Positions 1 to 8,048 of a DNA stretch of 64,000 nucleotides are shown here, piece after piece. A program made the translations under genes and the position numbers. How positions within the stretch are numbered: the stretch's first letter is position 1; every line of letters starts with the position of its first letter. The notes under the pieces were generated by a model, which was given only the letters and a program-made list of their open reading frames with translations, was not told the DNA's origin and did no database searches. Source of the stretch: Bacteroidota bacterium (GTDB lineage: Bacteria; Bacteroidota; Bacteroidia; Bacteroidales; Paludibacteraceae). The stretch spans positions 62,001 through 126,000 of the forward strand of contig JAJYBB010000004.1 in the NCBI GenBank assembly GCA_021779195.1, read 5' to 3'.

Positions 1-572
1 AAGGGTTTATGTCCCATCAATTCTTCATCGCGATTTTGAGGTCCACTTCCCGTTATTAAAATCACAGCCGGAAATTTTCCTTCTTTTTTAGGTAAAGTGA
101 GCGTGCCTGCAAGTAAAATATTTGCATTTTTATTTTCAAAAGTAATATCTTCGGAATAGTAAGGATAAGGCTTTATAGGATTCTGTGGGCGATTAAATGC
201 TTCTTTTACTGTTTCTTTCATCGTTTCATTTTTCGACAAGTTTAATGGAATTGACAGTCCGGATTGTTTAAATGTTCCAAATACCGTGTCATTTTTTACC
301 GTTCCTACATATTCAATGTTAGCCGAAGTCATTTCAATATTAAGAATTGAATTTTCAAACGTAACTTTCGTCATCGGAATGCCATTTGCTCCCTGATCAG
401 GGCTATCCATAGTTGCAGAAAAGCCCCCATCAGACTTACTGACATGAAATACAATGTGTAATTGCACACCTTGTACTTTGAGTACACCATTCCAATTTCC
501 GACAATATTTTGACCTGAGACAAAATTTATCATAATCATAAAAACGCTGATAATTAAAATTTTAGTTTTCAT
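1..572 (-). CDS. alpha/beta hydrolase, N-terminal part (3' end outside window)
   Basis: Reading leftward from an ATG at 572, an open frame runs off the window edge, so about 190 residues are visible. It starts with a signal peptide (MKTKILIISVFMIMINFVSG then QN), followed by a roughly 100-residue beta-rich domain starting NIVGNWNGVLKVQG. The last visible part, ending AVILITGSGPQNRDE, is the first strand and oxyanion-hole loop of an alpha/beta hydrolase. The catalytic Ser, Asp and His lie outside the window. The start overlaps the stop of the SdpI-like gene by 11 bases (ATGAAAACTAA), so the two are probably translationally coupled in one operon with the ArsR regulator. It is likely a periplasmic esterase or peptidase-like hydrolase; the substrate cannot be told. 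Confidence 0.8.
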   Translation of the reverse strand, partial: MKTKILIISVFMIMINFVSGQNIVGNWNGVLKVQGVQLHIVFHVSKSDGGFSATMDSPDQGANGIPMTKVTFENSILNIEMTSANIEYVGTVKNDTVFGTFKQSGLSIPLNLSKNETMKETVKEAFNRPQNPIKPYPYYSEDITFENKNANILLAGTLTLPKKEGKFPAVILITGSGPQNRDEELMGHKP

Positions 573-1215
573 TTTTGTGGATCTTTTTAAATTCTGTATA
601 TGAAAATATAACCGGTATCAATACTTCAATTGCGGTAATTACCCCAAATGAAACGGCGAGTAAAGAATTATTTTTTACACTAAAAGCAACTATCATGGTC
701 AACAAACCACCAGATAACCATACTTTTCCACCCAATCGGTGTGTTTTTCTCCAAGTTTCCTCGTTTTCTAAAGTCCATGGAGTACGAATTCCAATAAAAT
801 AATTGGGTTTCACTGCTTGGAGATAATTGCCGATCACTACATAAAAAGCACCAATCAAAGCAATTAACAGATTTGTATTGACATTACCTTTTTCACCAAC
901 ATAAAGCAGATAAAAAGATAGTACCGACATAAAAACTGTCATCAATAACCTCAACGAATAATACTTATCGCCCATTTGTTCAATTTTCTTTTTCGGATCA
1001 AAAATTGGAATTAACAACATTAAAAAATAAGTACCTACTCCCAGTATCCCGATCAGAAAAGGAAAACCTTCTTTGTCAGTCCAGCCATTCGGATTTCCGC
1101 CAAAATCAAAATGAGTAGGAACTCTAATCGGAAGTTTATCCCAAATAAACACTAAATATGCCATAGGAATTAATATCATAATCCACAAAATCAGTTCTTT
1201 AAAAAACTTGTTCAT
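562..1215 (-). CDS. SdpI-like membrane protein (DUF1648 + SdpI family)
   Basis: This is a 217-residue integral membrane protein with about six hydrophobic segments. The N-terminal part contains the DUF1648 motif region (PIRVPTHFDFGGNPNGWTDK), and the C-terminal part contains the SdpI-family motif GIRTPWTLENEETWRKTHR. In Bacillus subtilis SdpI confers immunity to the SdpC toxin and also acts as signal receptor, sequestering the repressor SdpR at the membrane. The gene follows the ArsR gene by four bases in the same orientation, matching the B. subtilis sdpRI order. No SdpC-like toxin gene is in the window, so the role here is inferred by family and neighbour only; it could instead respond to envelope stress. 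Confidence 0.85.
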   Translation of the reverse strand: MNKFFKELILWIMILIPMAYLVFIWDKLPIRVPTHFDFGGNPNGWTDKEGFPFLIGILGVGTYFLMLLIPIFDPKKKIEQMGDKYYSLRLLMTVFMSVLSFYLLYVGEKGNVNTNLLIALIGAFYVVIGNYLQAVKPNYFIGIRTPWTLENEETWRKTHRLGGKVWLSGGLLTMIVAFSVKNNSLLAVSFGVITAIEVLIPVIFSYTEFKKIHKNEN

Positions 1216-1219
1216 AAAT

Positions 1220-1474
1220 CTATTTTTTTAGAGTTAAAATATATTTTAACAAATCATCGATGATGGTTGTATTTATTGAGTAGTGTACAAACTGCCCTTG
1301 TTTCACGGTTGTAACCAATCCAGCCCGTTTTAGTTTGTCGAGATGATGCGAAATACTGGGTGGTGTCATTTCGAATTTTGCAGCTATTTCTCCAGCGGTC
1401 ATATCCTGTTTCTGAAGCATTTTCAAAATTTCCCTGCGTGCCGGATCATTTAAAGCTTTAAATACTTCATTCAT
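1220..1474 (-). CDS. ArsR-family transcriptional regulator, SdpR-like
   Basis: This 84-residue protein is essentially one winged helix-turn-helix domain. It starts with the typical FKALNDPARREILKML, has the recognition helix region TPPSISHHLDKLKRAGLV, and a beta-wing in VTTVKQGQFVHYSI. No metal-binding Cys motif of the ELCVC type is present, which fits the metal-independent SdpR branch rather than ArsR/SmtB metal sensors. It is the first gene of an operon with the SdpI-like gene and a hydrolase, and is probably an autorepressor. A perfect inverted repeat 34 bases upstream of its start (1508-1525) is the likely operator. Confidence 0.88.
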   Translation of the reverse strand: MNEVFKALNDPARREILKMLQKQDMTAGEIAAKFEMTPPSISHHLDKLKRAGLVTTVKQGQFVHYSINTTIIDDLLKYILTLKK

Positions 1475-1507
1475 ATTTTATTGATTTGGCGATTGTATAT
1501 TTATATT

Positions 1508-1525
1508 ATTAGACAAATATCTAAT
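1508..1525 (-). promoter_or_regulatory. Probable ArsR/SdpR operator (inverted repeat)
   Basis: The sequence ATTAGA-CAAATA-TCTAAT is a perfect inverted repeat with six-base arms and a six-base spacer. It lies 34 bases upstream of the start of the ArsR-family gene. On the minus strand it contains GATATTTG, one mismatch from the Bacteroidota -7 element TAnnTTTG, so a bound repressor would block the promoter. Autoregulation by an ArsR-type protein through such an A/T-rich repeat is common in the family; binding by this protein is inferred. Confidence 0.5.
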
Positions 1526-1557
1526 TATTTTTCTAAACATTGAAAATTAATAGATTC

Positions 1558-1587
1558 ATTTTACGAATTATTAATTATTCGTAAAAT
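1558..1587. repeat. 30-bp near-perfect palindrome
   Basis: The arms ATTTTACGAAT (1558-1568) and ATTCGTAAAAT (1577-1587) are exact reverse complements. The eight bases between them (TATTAATT) are themselves palindromic apart from the outer pair. The element lies between the stop of the POT transporter gene and the start of the ArsR gene, both on the minus strand. It could be a terminator for the transporter gene, though no strong T-run follows, or a binding site for a dimeric regulator. Confidence 0.55.
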
Positions 1588-1704
1588 TTTATCTTTTAAA
1601 TTGCGTGGATATTTAATTAAAATTGAATAAAATTAGCAGAATCTGTTCAATAAATGAAGAAAAACAAATTATCCGTACAATCTCAAACCATAAAAATTAA
1701 AATA

Positions 1705-3234
1705 TTATTTTGTAATGCGTTCAAGCCACTTAAGCATGGCAAGCATTGTAAACATTGAAATCAGACATGCACCTACAAAAACTAACCACGTATACGAAAT
1801 TGGAATGCTTTTATAAAAAATGGCACCGATGAACAACAATTGATTTCCCACTGCAGTAGCTCCAAGCCAGGCGCCTTGCATGATTCCCTGATATTTTGGA
1901 GGAGCCACTTTTGAAACAAACGAAATACCCAAAGGACTGATAAAAAGCTCAGCAACGGTGAGAATAAGATAAGTACCTATTAAAATTAGAGGAGTAACCC
2001 TTTGGACATCAGGCAAACCACCCATTTCAATTATAGTCGACTTTGAAGGTAAGCCTATGGAACTCACAAACATAAGAACATAAGCTAAAGCAGCAATTCC
2101 CATTCCGATACCAATTTTACGTGGTGTGGAAGGTTCTTTTCCCCGTGCTCGTAAAAACCCAAAAATTCCCATAACAATGGGTGTTAGAAAAACGACAAAA
2201 AACGGGTTAATTGACTGAAATATTTCAGCTCCCTGCAAAGTTGTAAATCCAAGATTGATTTTAATTTGACTTAAATTGGTATAATCTTTTGCAAAAAAGG
2301 TAAGTGTCAATCCATTTTGATGAAACGAGAACCAGAAAAAAATTACCACTGCAAAAACAGCAAACAAAGCATATAAACGCTGTTTTGTTTCATTTACATC
2401 GAGGTCAACAATTGAACCATGAAGATGATCAGGCTGTGATGTTGGATCAGGAAACTTTTTTTTATTAGAAAGATAGATAACCAACGAGATCAACATTGCC
2501 ACAATCGCAACCCCAAATGCGTAATGAAATCCGACGACAAATAAATTCAGGTATTCCTTTGCAAAACCATTCATATCAAGGCCATTATAACCAACCTGTT
2601 GCGAAAGATCATGAAATCGACGGGCTGCATCTAACGAAATGCTGCCATTCAATTGTTCGTGGCAAAGAGCAGGTAAATCAGCATTATATGCAAATCCATG
2701 CGAGCTGACCCACCAGTTTCTCATTCCAACAGCTGCAAAAGGTGCAAAAATAGCTCCGACGTTAATAAACATATAAAATAAAGAAAAACCTGAATCGCGT
2801 TGTTTTGAGTATTCAGGATTATCATACATTTGACCCACCAAAGCCTGCAAATTTCCTTTGAACAATCCGTTACCCATCGCGATAACTAACAGCCCAAAAC
2901 AAGTAATTCCTATATAGAGACCAAAAGCTCCGTCAGGCACCGGAGTTGGTGTAGGAATTGCAATCAACAAATACCCAACCGACATCAGAATCAGTCCAAT
3001 CATAATAATGCGTTTGTAATTGCGAGTTCGGTCTGCTATTATACCACCAAAAAAAGCTAAAATATAAATTGAAAAATAAAAAATGGAATAAATAATTCCA
3101 GCTTTTGTCTCATCGAGTCCAAATTTCGACATTAAAAACAGTGAAAGAATAGCCATCATCGTATAAAAACCAAATCGTTCGCCCATATTAGCTAATGAGG
3201 CAGCAAGAAGTCCTTTAGGGTGATTTTTAAACAT
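1705..3234 (-). CDS. POT-family proton-coupled peptide transporter
   Basis: This 509-residue polytopic inner-membrane protein of the proton-dependent oligopeptide transporter family would import di- and tripeptides. It shows the POT signature in the first helix (NMGERFGFY, corresponding to ExxERFxYY) and the MFS loop 2-3 motif GGIIADRTRNYKR. About 12-14 hydrophobic helices are visible, with a hydrophilic insertion around residues 165-225. The first Glu of ExxER, normally part of the proton-coupling network, is Asn here, although the rest of the motif is intact. The gene stands alone with a good promoter upstream (3283-3312). Confidence 0.88.
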   Translation of the reverse strand: MFKNHPKGLLAASLANMGERFGFYTMMAILSLFLMSKFGLDETKAGIIYSIFYFSIYILAFFGGIIADRTRNYKRIIMIGLILMSVGYLLIAIPTPTPVPDGAFGLYIGITCFGLLVIAMGNGLFKGNLQALVGQMYDNPEYSKQRDSGFSLFYMFINVGAIFAPFAAVGMRNWWVSSHGFAYNADLPALCHEQLNGSISLDAARRFHDLSQQVGYNGLDMNGFAKEYLNLFVVGFHYAFGVAIVAMLISLVIYLSNKKKFPDPTSQPDHLHGSIVDLDVNETKQRLYALFAVFAVVIFFWFSFHQNGLTLTFFAKDYTNLSQIKINLGFTTLQGAEIFQSINPFFVVFLTPIVMGIFGFLRARGKEPSTPRKIGIGMGIAALAYVLMFVSSIGLPSKSTIIEMGGLPDVQRVTPLILIGTYLILTVAELFISPLGISFVSKVAPPKYQGIMQGAWLGATAVGNQLLFIGAIFYKSIPISYTWLVFVGACLISMFTMLAMLKWLERITK

Positions 3235-3282
3235 AGTAAATATAATTAAAATATTAAATTATTGCATATTTATCGGATGAAA

Positions 3283-3312
3283 CAAAAGTACTGAATAATT
3301 TTTTTCCTCAAA
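3283..3312 (-). promoter_or_regulatory. Bacteroidota-type promoter for the POT transporter gene
   Basis: On the minus strand a TTTG (3312-3309) is followed after 18 bases by TACTTTTG (3290-3283), matching the -33 TTTG and -7 TAnnTTTG elements. The start codon lies about 50 bases downstream. Confidence 0.6.
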
Positions 3313-3484
3313 AATTTTAAAGGAATATTTGAAAAGCAAGTCAAAAGATAAATTTTTTTCATATTTTTGTATGACTATTAAATAATCAATAGTAAATATA
3401 GTATTGAAAATAAATAAGTTGACACTTTATTACGATCATGTAAAACTTGAAATCAAAAGTCGAATATAACTAAAAAACAAACGA

Positions 3485-4447
3485 ATGTACGAATCATTAT
3501 TGCAATTAGATCCAATCCGTATCAATTTTTCTGGAGCTGGAATGCATATTATTAATATTATTTTAAGCTTTGTGATGTTTGGAGTAGCATTGGGAATCAA
3601 ACCTAAAGAATTCAAAGCATTACTTAAAGCGCCTAAATCAGCCATCGTGGGATTGACATCTCAAGTAATTGCACTTCCGTTTATGACTTTTTTATTGGTA
3701 ATAGCACTTAATCATTACATCACTCCTACGGTAGCAATGGGAATGATTTTAGTTGCAGCTTGTCCCGGAGGCAACATATCCAACTTCATGTCATCTTATT
3801 CGAAAGCCAATACCGAATTATCCATAAGTTTAACGGCTTCTACAACATTGATGGCTACGCTTTCAACTCCTTTTAATTTTGCCTTATGGGGAGGATTGTA
3901 TATGAAATATATTAGCAGTCACACCGTAAACGGATTATTACAACCGCTTCAGATTGATAATCTCCAAATGTTTCAAACGGTATTTATCCTTCTGGGTATT
4001 CCGTTGATTTTGGGCATTTTATTTGCAAAATATTTTCCGAAAATTACTGAAAAGCTTAAGAAACCAATTCAGTATTTATCTATTATATTTTTCGTAGGTA
4101 TGGTAGTTATTGCTTTTACAAATAATCTTCAGTTATTTTTGAAATACATCTATTATATTTTTATTCTCGTATTTATTCATAACTTCTTAGCATTTCTAAC
4201 CGGATATTTAATGGGAACAACCTTTAAAGTTCCGGATATTGATCGAAGAACCATAACCATCGAAACAGGCATACAGAATTCAGGTTTAGGATTGGTATTA
4301 CTTTTCAATCCCAAAATTTTTCCACATGATATGGCTTTGGGAGGAATGCTTTTCATCACAGCCTGGTGGGGAATATGGCACATTATCTCCGGTCTCTTTC
4401 TTTCAATATATTGGTCAAACCACGAACCAAAAATCAGCAAAAAATAG
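3485..4447 (+). CDS. Bile acid:sodium symporter (BASS) family transporter
   Basis: This 320-residue membrane protein has about nine to ten hydrophobic helices and BASS-family motifs: FVMFGVALGI near residue 34, AACPGGNISNFMSSYSKAN in the first crossover region, and ETGIQNSGLGLVL in the second. These Asn/Gly-rich discontinuous helices bind sodium and substrate in the ASBT fold. Members carry bile acids, pantothenate, pyruvate or other organic anions; nothing here identifies the substrate. A TATTTTTG -7-like element lies at 3362-3369, about 115 bases upstream. The acyltransferase gene follows after 21 bases and may be co-transcribed. Confidence 0.85.
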   Translation: MYESLLQLDPIRINFSGAGMHIINIILSFVMFGVALGIKPKEFKALLKAPKSAIVGLTSQVIALPFMTFLLVIALNHYITPTVAMGMILVAACPGGNISNFMSSYSKANTELSISLTASTTLMATLSTPFNFALWGGLYMKYISSHTVNGLLQPLQIDNLQMFQTVFILLGIPLILGILFAKYFPKITEKLKKPIQYLSIIFFVGMVVIAFTNNLQLFLKYIYYIFILVFIHNFLAFLTGYLMGTTFKVPDIDRRTITIETGIQNSGLGLVLLFNPKIFPHDMALGGMLFITAWWGIWHIISGLFLSIYWSNHEPKISKK

Positions 4448-4468
4448 TTTCAAATTCAGATTATTTGC

Positions 4469-5824
4469 ATGTCGAAGATTTATAATATAACGCCAGCTTA
4501 CCGGCTCGTCAAGAATTATGTCCTGTTTTGTTTTAAACAATTCTATCCTGATTACATTATTGTTGGTCAAGAAAACATACCTTCTCAAGGTTCGATAATT
4601 TTTGCGCCAAATCATTTGAATGCCCTTATGGATGCGCTGGCAGTATCTTCAGCCGCTCCTAATTCATTAGCAGTAGTTTATCTGGCTCGAGCTGATATTT
4701 TCAACAATAAATCGATTGCGAAATTATTAACTTTTTTCAAAATTATGCCTGCTTTTAGAATGCGTGATGGCATGGAAAATTTAAGTAAAAACAACGAAAC
4801 CTTTGATAAAAGCGTTGAAGTACTTGACAATGGAAGTGCGTTTTGTATTATGCCAGAAGGAAACCAGGGCGATCAACGCAAATTGCGACCAATTGTTAAA
4901 GGAATTTTTCGTATAGCTTTTGCTGCGCAACATAAACATGGATCAAGTTCTGCAATAAAAATAGTTCCAATTGGTTTAGATTACACCGATTTTAAAAATT
5001 ATGGAGGACATATCATTATTCAGATTGGAAAACCTATTGAAGTAGCTGAATATATGAAAGATTATGCTGAAAATCAAGTGTATACTACTAATGCTATTCG
5101 TAATCGCCTGCGTAATGCATTAAGTGATTTAACAATTGACATTGCAACAGATGAAAATTATAATTGTTTTGAAACCATTACAGAAATTGCAGAAAAAAAT
5201 GCAGCAAAAAAAATGCAATTACCCAATGACACCCTTCATCGCTTTTATGCCCGACAAACAATCGCAAAACAATTGATTTCTTTAGAAAAATCCAATTACG
5301 AATTAACTGAAAAGTTGAAAATAAAATGTGAGAAATATACTCAACTTAAGAAATCTGAAAAAATCACCGAATGGCAGTTAAATTCCGAACCCATTTATCC
5401 GTTCAAACAAGTAGTTCAGCTATTAACACTTTTATTTACTTTTCCAATTTTTATAGTTGGATTTTTCGTAAATACTTTACCGTTTTTTTCTCCAGTAATG
5501 ATTAGAAAGTACGTATTCAAACCAAAGTTTGAAGGTTTTTTTAGCTCTCTGCATTTCGGTTTGGGAATTCTCACTTTTCCGATTTTTTATGTAATACAAG
5601 CACTACTTTTTGATACAATTTTCGATCCATCAATTGGAATTACCATTCTTTTTTTCTTTCTACAATATCCTTTTGGAAAAATGGCTGAATTATGGTTCAA
5701 TACAACAAAAAAATCAATCGCCCGTTTACGGTTTCAAAACAAAACACGTAAACCAACGGTTGATTTTAAAAACTTAAGTTCAATTCGTCAAGAAATTATA
5801 CAGATAATCAACGAATTAAATTGA
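4469..5824 (+). CDS. Lysophospholipid/glycerol-phosphate acyltransferase (PlsC superfamily)
   Basis: This 451-residue protein has an N-terminal acyltransferase domain (about residues 25-230) and a C-terminal part with two or three hydrophobic segments (about 310-420). It probably acylates glycerol-3-phosphate or lysophosphatidate at the inner membrane. Motif I is FAPNHLNALMDALAV, with five residues between His and Asp instead of the classical HX4D; the same NHxNxxMD arrangement is known from the Gat/Sct1-like branch. Motif III appears as MPEGNQGDQRKLRPI. The stop lies one base from the end of the convergent gene at 5826. Confidence 0.82.
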   Translation: MSKIYNITPAYRLVKNYVLFCFKQFYPDYIIVGQENIPSQGSIIFAPNHLNALMDALAVSSAAPNSLAVVYLARADIFNNKSIAKLLTFFKIMPAFRMRDGMENLSKNNETFDKSVEVLDNGSAFCIMPEGNQGDQRKLRPIVKGIFRIAFAAQHKHGSSSAIKIVPIGLDYTDFKNYGGHIIIQIGKPIEVAEYMKDYAENQVYTTNAIRNRLRNALSDLTIDIATDENYNCFETITEIAEKNAAKKMQLPNDTLHRFYARQTIAKQLISLEKSNYELTEKLKIKCEKYTQLKKSEKITEWQLNSEPIYPFKQVVQLLTLLFTFPIFIVGFFVNTLPFFSPVMIRKYVFKPKFEGFFSSLHFGLGILTFPIFYVIQALLFDTIFDPSIGITILFFFLQYPFGKMAELWFNTTKKSIARLRFQNKTRKPTVDFKNLSSIRQEIIQIINELN

Positions 5825-5825
5825 A

Positions 5826-6140
5826 TTACTCTAGACCTTCCAAATCTTTTTTTGCCTCCTGTTGTTTTTCAATTTTTTCTTTTTTAAACTGTTGATCAAC
5901 AGCAACTTTATCTTTGATAAAAAGTTGTTTTCCGGCAACAACCAAAACTGCCACAATAGAGACAATCAACACCCATTTCGGAAAATTTTTCTGTTTATCA
6001 ACAGACTTTATGATAGCTATAACTGATAAAATTACGGCAACACCCAGCGGTAAAAACGCAATAGTGCCCATTGGTAAAACAGTGAAAAGGATGCCAATTA
6101 CGGCAAAAATGACAGCTAAAATTAAAAGAACTTTTCTCAT
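5826..6140 (-). CDS. Small hypothetical membrane protein
   Basis: The product is about 104 residues if translation starts at the ATG at 6140 (MRKVLLILAVIFAVIG); an upstream in-frame ATG at 6170 would add ten residues. Three hydrophobic segments fill the first 75 residues, and the tail (DQQFKKEKIEKQQEAKKDLEGLE) is highly charged and likely helical. I do not recognise a family with a known function. Similar short envelope proteins with charged tails are common in Bacteroidota. It is the most downstream of a minus-strand series of envelope genes. Confidence 0.65.
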   Translation of the reverse strand: MRKVLLILAVIFAVIGILFTVLPMGTIAFLPLGVAVILSVIAIIKSVDKQKNFPKWVLIVSIVAVLVVAGKQLFIKDKVAVDQQFKKEKIEKQQEAKKDLEGLE

Positions 6141-6241
6141 TACAAATAAAAATATAATTCTACAAAACAATAATTAAAAAAATAGATCTGTTGAAAAACT
6201 GTTGATTTCAATCGGTGATTTCAAAACAGTCAATTCAAAAT

Positions 6242-6994
6242 TTATCTTTCACTCACCAATTTAAGTTCTCCCGTACCGACAGGAATACTGAACTGGATAA
6301 GCACCGGAACCTTTCGTGCATCATCGGTCATCCATATAAGATTTCTATCCCGTCCCTTCAATTTATTAGAATTAGCTGAAATAGAAAGTTTAAAACATGT
6401 TTTCCTCCCAAAAACAGAAGTTGAAATGGTTTGAACACCCAAATATTTGATATAAACCTTGAATTCCTTGTCATCAAAAATCATGATCATAGGCAAAACC
6501 TGTCCAACTCTCAACGCATTGAAATTCACCGTTCTTAACTTATAAATTAACGTAACTGCATCTACCGAATTTGCCCCAATTCTTACAACTTGTTTTGAAA
6601 TAGGAAATCTTTTTACCTGAGCAGTGCTATTGATTGATTTTCCATCCAAATTAAAAATATATTTTTCTGTTTTATAATAACCTCCTTCATAAATGCTTCG
6701 GTTGTACAAACTGGGCTTTAAAGTAACCGGATTAACATATGACTCGTATAAATCGCGGATTTTAAAAAACGAATCCCATTTACTAAACGTTTCTGCAGAC
6801 AAGCTTAAATGCAAATACGATTTTTTGGTTGTTCTCAGTATGGATGTTTCCATTGAAACCTGCGCCAATTGGGTCATTAAACCACTCATATTGTATGATG
6901 CGGCATAAACTAATTTTTCATTCGGTCTGATTTGAGCAAAACTTTGCCCATAAACGACGAATAAAGTTAAAATTATAATTAAACTTTTTCTCAT
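6242..6994 (-). CDS. DUF3108 domain-containing secreted protein
   Basis: This 250-residue protein has an N-terminal signal peptide (MRKSLIIILTLFVVYGQSFAQ). The rest is predicted beta-rich and matches the layout of DUF3108 proteins, which begin with EKLVYAASYNMSG and carry a conserved LKPSLYNRSIYEGGYYKTEKY segment and a late FGRKTCFKLSI / TDDARKVPVLIQF segment. DUF3108 proteins are thought to be periplasmic or outer-membrane-associated beta proteins of unknown function. It sits 40 bases downstream of the Wzz-like gene in the same direction. Confidence 0.8.
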   Translation of the reverse strand: MRKSLIIILTLFVVYGQSFAQIRPNEKLVYAASYNMSGLMTQLAQVSMETSILRTTKKSYLHLSLSAETFSKWDSFFKIRDLYESYVNPVTLKPSLYNRSIYEGGYYKTEKYIFNLDGKSINSTAQVKRFPISKQVVRIGANSVDAVTLIYKLRTVNFNALRVGQVLPMIMIFDDKEFKVYIKYLGVQTISTSVFGRKTCFKLSISANSNKLKGRDRNLIWMTDDARKVPVLIQFSIPVGTGELKLVSER

Positions 6995-7034
6995 TTGTCT
7001 ATAAATTCTAATTAATCAATTCAATTTTTTATGA

Positions 7035-8012
7035 TTATTTTTTTAAATAATTAAGAATAATTTTGCGCTTTTCGATAAATTCAGCAATAACAATAGCTAA
7101 GATTACCCCAAAAACGAATCCAAAAAAACCGTATTTTATAGGTCCATTTATTGGCGATGGAGAAATCACAAAATCTGAAGGGAGAAACATTGGTTGAACA
7201 AAATCATTAAATTGTTTTAATGCGTAGTTCTTAACATCCTGTAAATGAATTAAATCTCCATAAAACAGTTGCTTTTTCTGTTCGCCAATTATCAAATTGT
7301 TATCTGCAAGTTGCAATTGCTTGTTGTTTTCCTTAAAATAGGAAACTTTAGCCAAACTATCTATACGTTTACTTTCTGAATCACAAAGGGCAATTCGATC
7401 TGCCAAACCAGATTTAACAACATTAAACTCAGTTCGCATTTCAGGATTGCTATTAAAAAAATTCAAAATCGCTTTCTGAACCTGGGGCACCTGATTTATA
7501 TTAGTAGTCATGAATTGCAAATAAAATCGATCTTTCATTCGCACATTCAATGTATCGGTTAATGAATGATTGTTTTTGAAATCCACCATATCAGGATCAT
7601 TATCCTTCAAATAATCAATCACATAAAATGACTGAACACCGACAATACTTTTCGCAACACTATCGGGTAATGATAATTTTGTTGATAAAGAAGTTAGCTC
7701 ATCTGATTGAAAAGAGTTCTCAAGTTGACGTGAAACTTCTTTTGCTGTTTGAACTTCACACCCATTAAGAATAGCAATAGCACCGGCTTTATATATACGT
7801 GCAGAAGGTCGTGAAAGATACTGACTAACGCCAACGCATAACAAAATGCTTACAGCAAACAATAATTTGTGCCGGTAACTAAGTCTAAAAAAATAACCAA
7901 GAAGATTTAAAACAGCTTTCCCCAAATTTTTAATCCAATCAAAAAAACGAGAAATAAGCTCTAATAGGTTGATTTCTCTTGTGTTACTTTCTTTTAAGTC
8001 ATTTTTTTCCAT
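7035..8012 (-). CDS. Wzz-like membrane protein (chain-length-determinant topology)
   Basis: The 325-residue protein has one hydrophobic segment near residues 50-66, a periplasmic domain of about 220 residues with coiled-coil character (residues 190-245), and a second membrane segment near the C-terminus (YGFFGFVFGVILAIVIAEFIEKRK). This two-helix arrangement with an intervening helical domain is that of polysaccharide co-polymerases (Wzz). Sequence motifs are weak, and the gene is about 17 kb from the polysaccharide locus, so regulation of chain length is a topology-based suggestion only. It is flanked by the rhomboid and DUF3108 genes in one probable operon. Confidence 0.6.
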   Translation of the reverse strand: MEKNDLKESNTREINLLELISRFFDWIKNLGKAVLNLLGYFFRLSYRHKLLFAVSILLCVGVSQYLSRPSARIYKAGAIAILNGCEVQTAKEVSRQLENSFQSDELTSLSTKLSLPDSVAKSIVGVQSFYVIDYLKDNDPDMVDFKNNHSLTDTLNVRMKDRFYLQFMTTNINQVPQVQKAILNFFNSNPEMRTEFNVVKSGLADRIALCDSESKRIDSLAKVSYFKENNKQLQLADNNLIIGEQKKQLFYGDLIHLQDVKNYALKQFNDFVQPMFLPSDFVISPSPINGPIKYGFFGFVFGVILAIVIAEFIEKRKIILNYLKK

Positions 8013-8048
8013 ATTTTAAAATTCTATTTATAAATTAATAACAATAAC

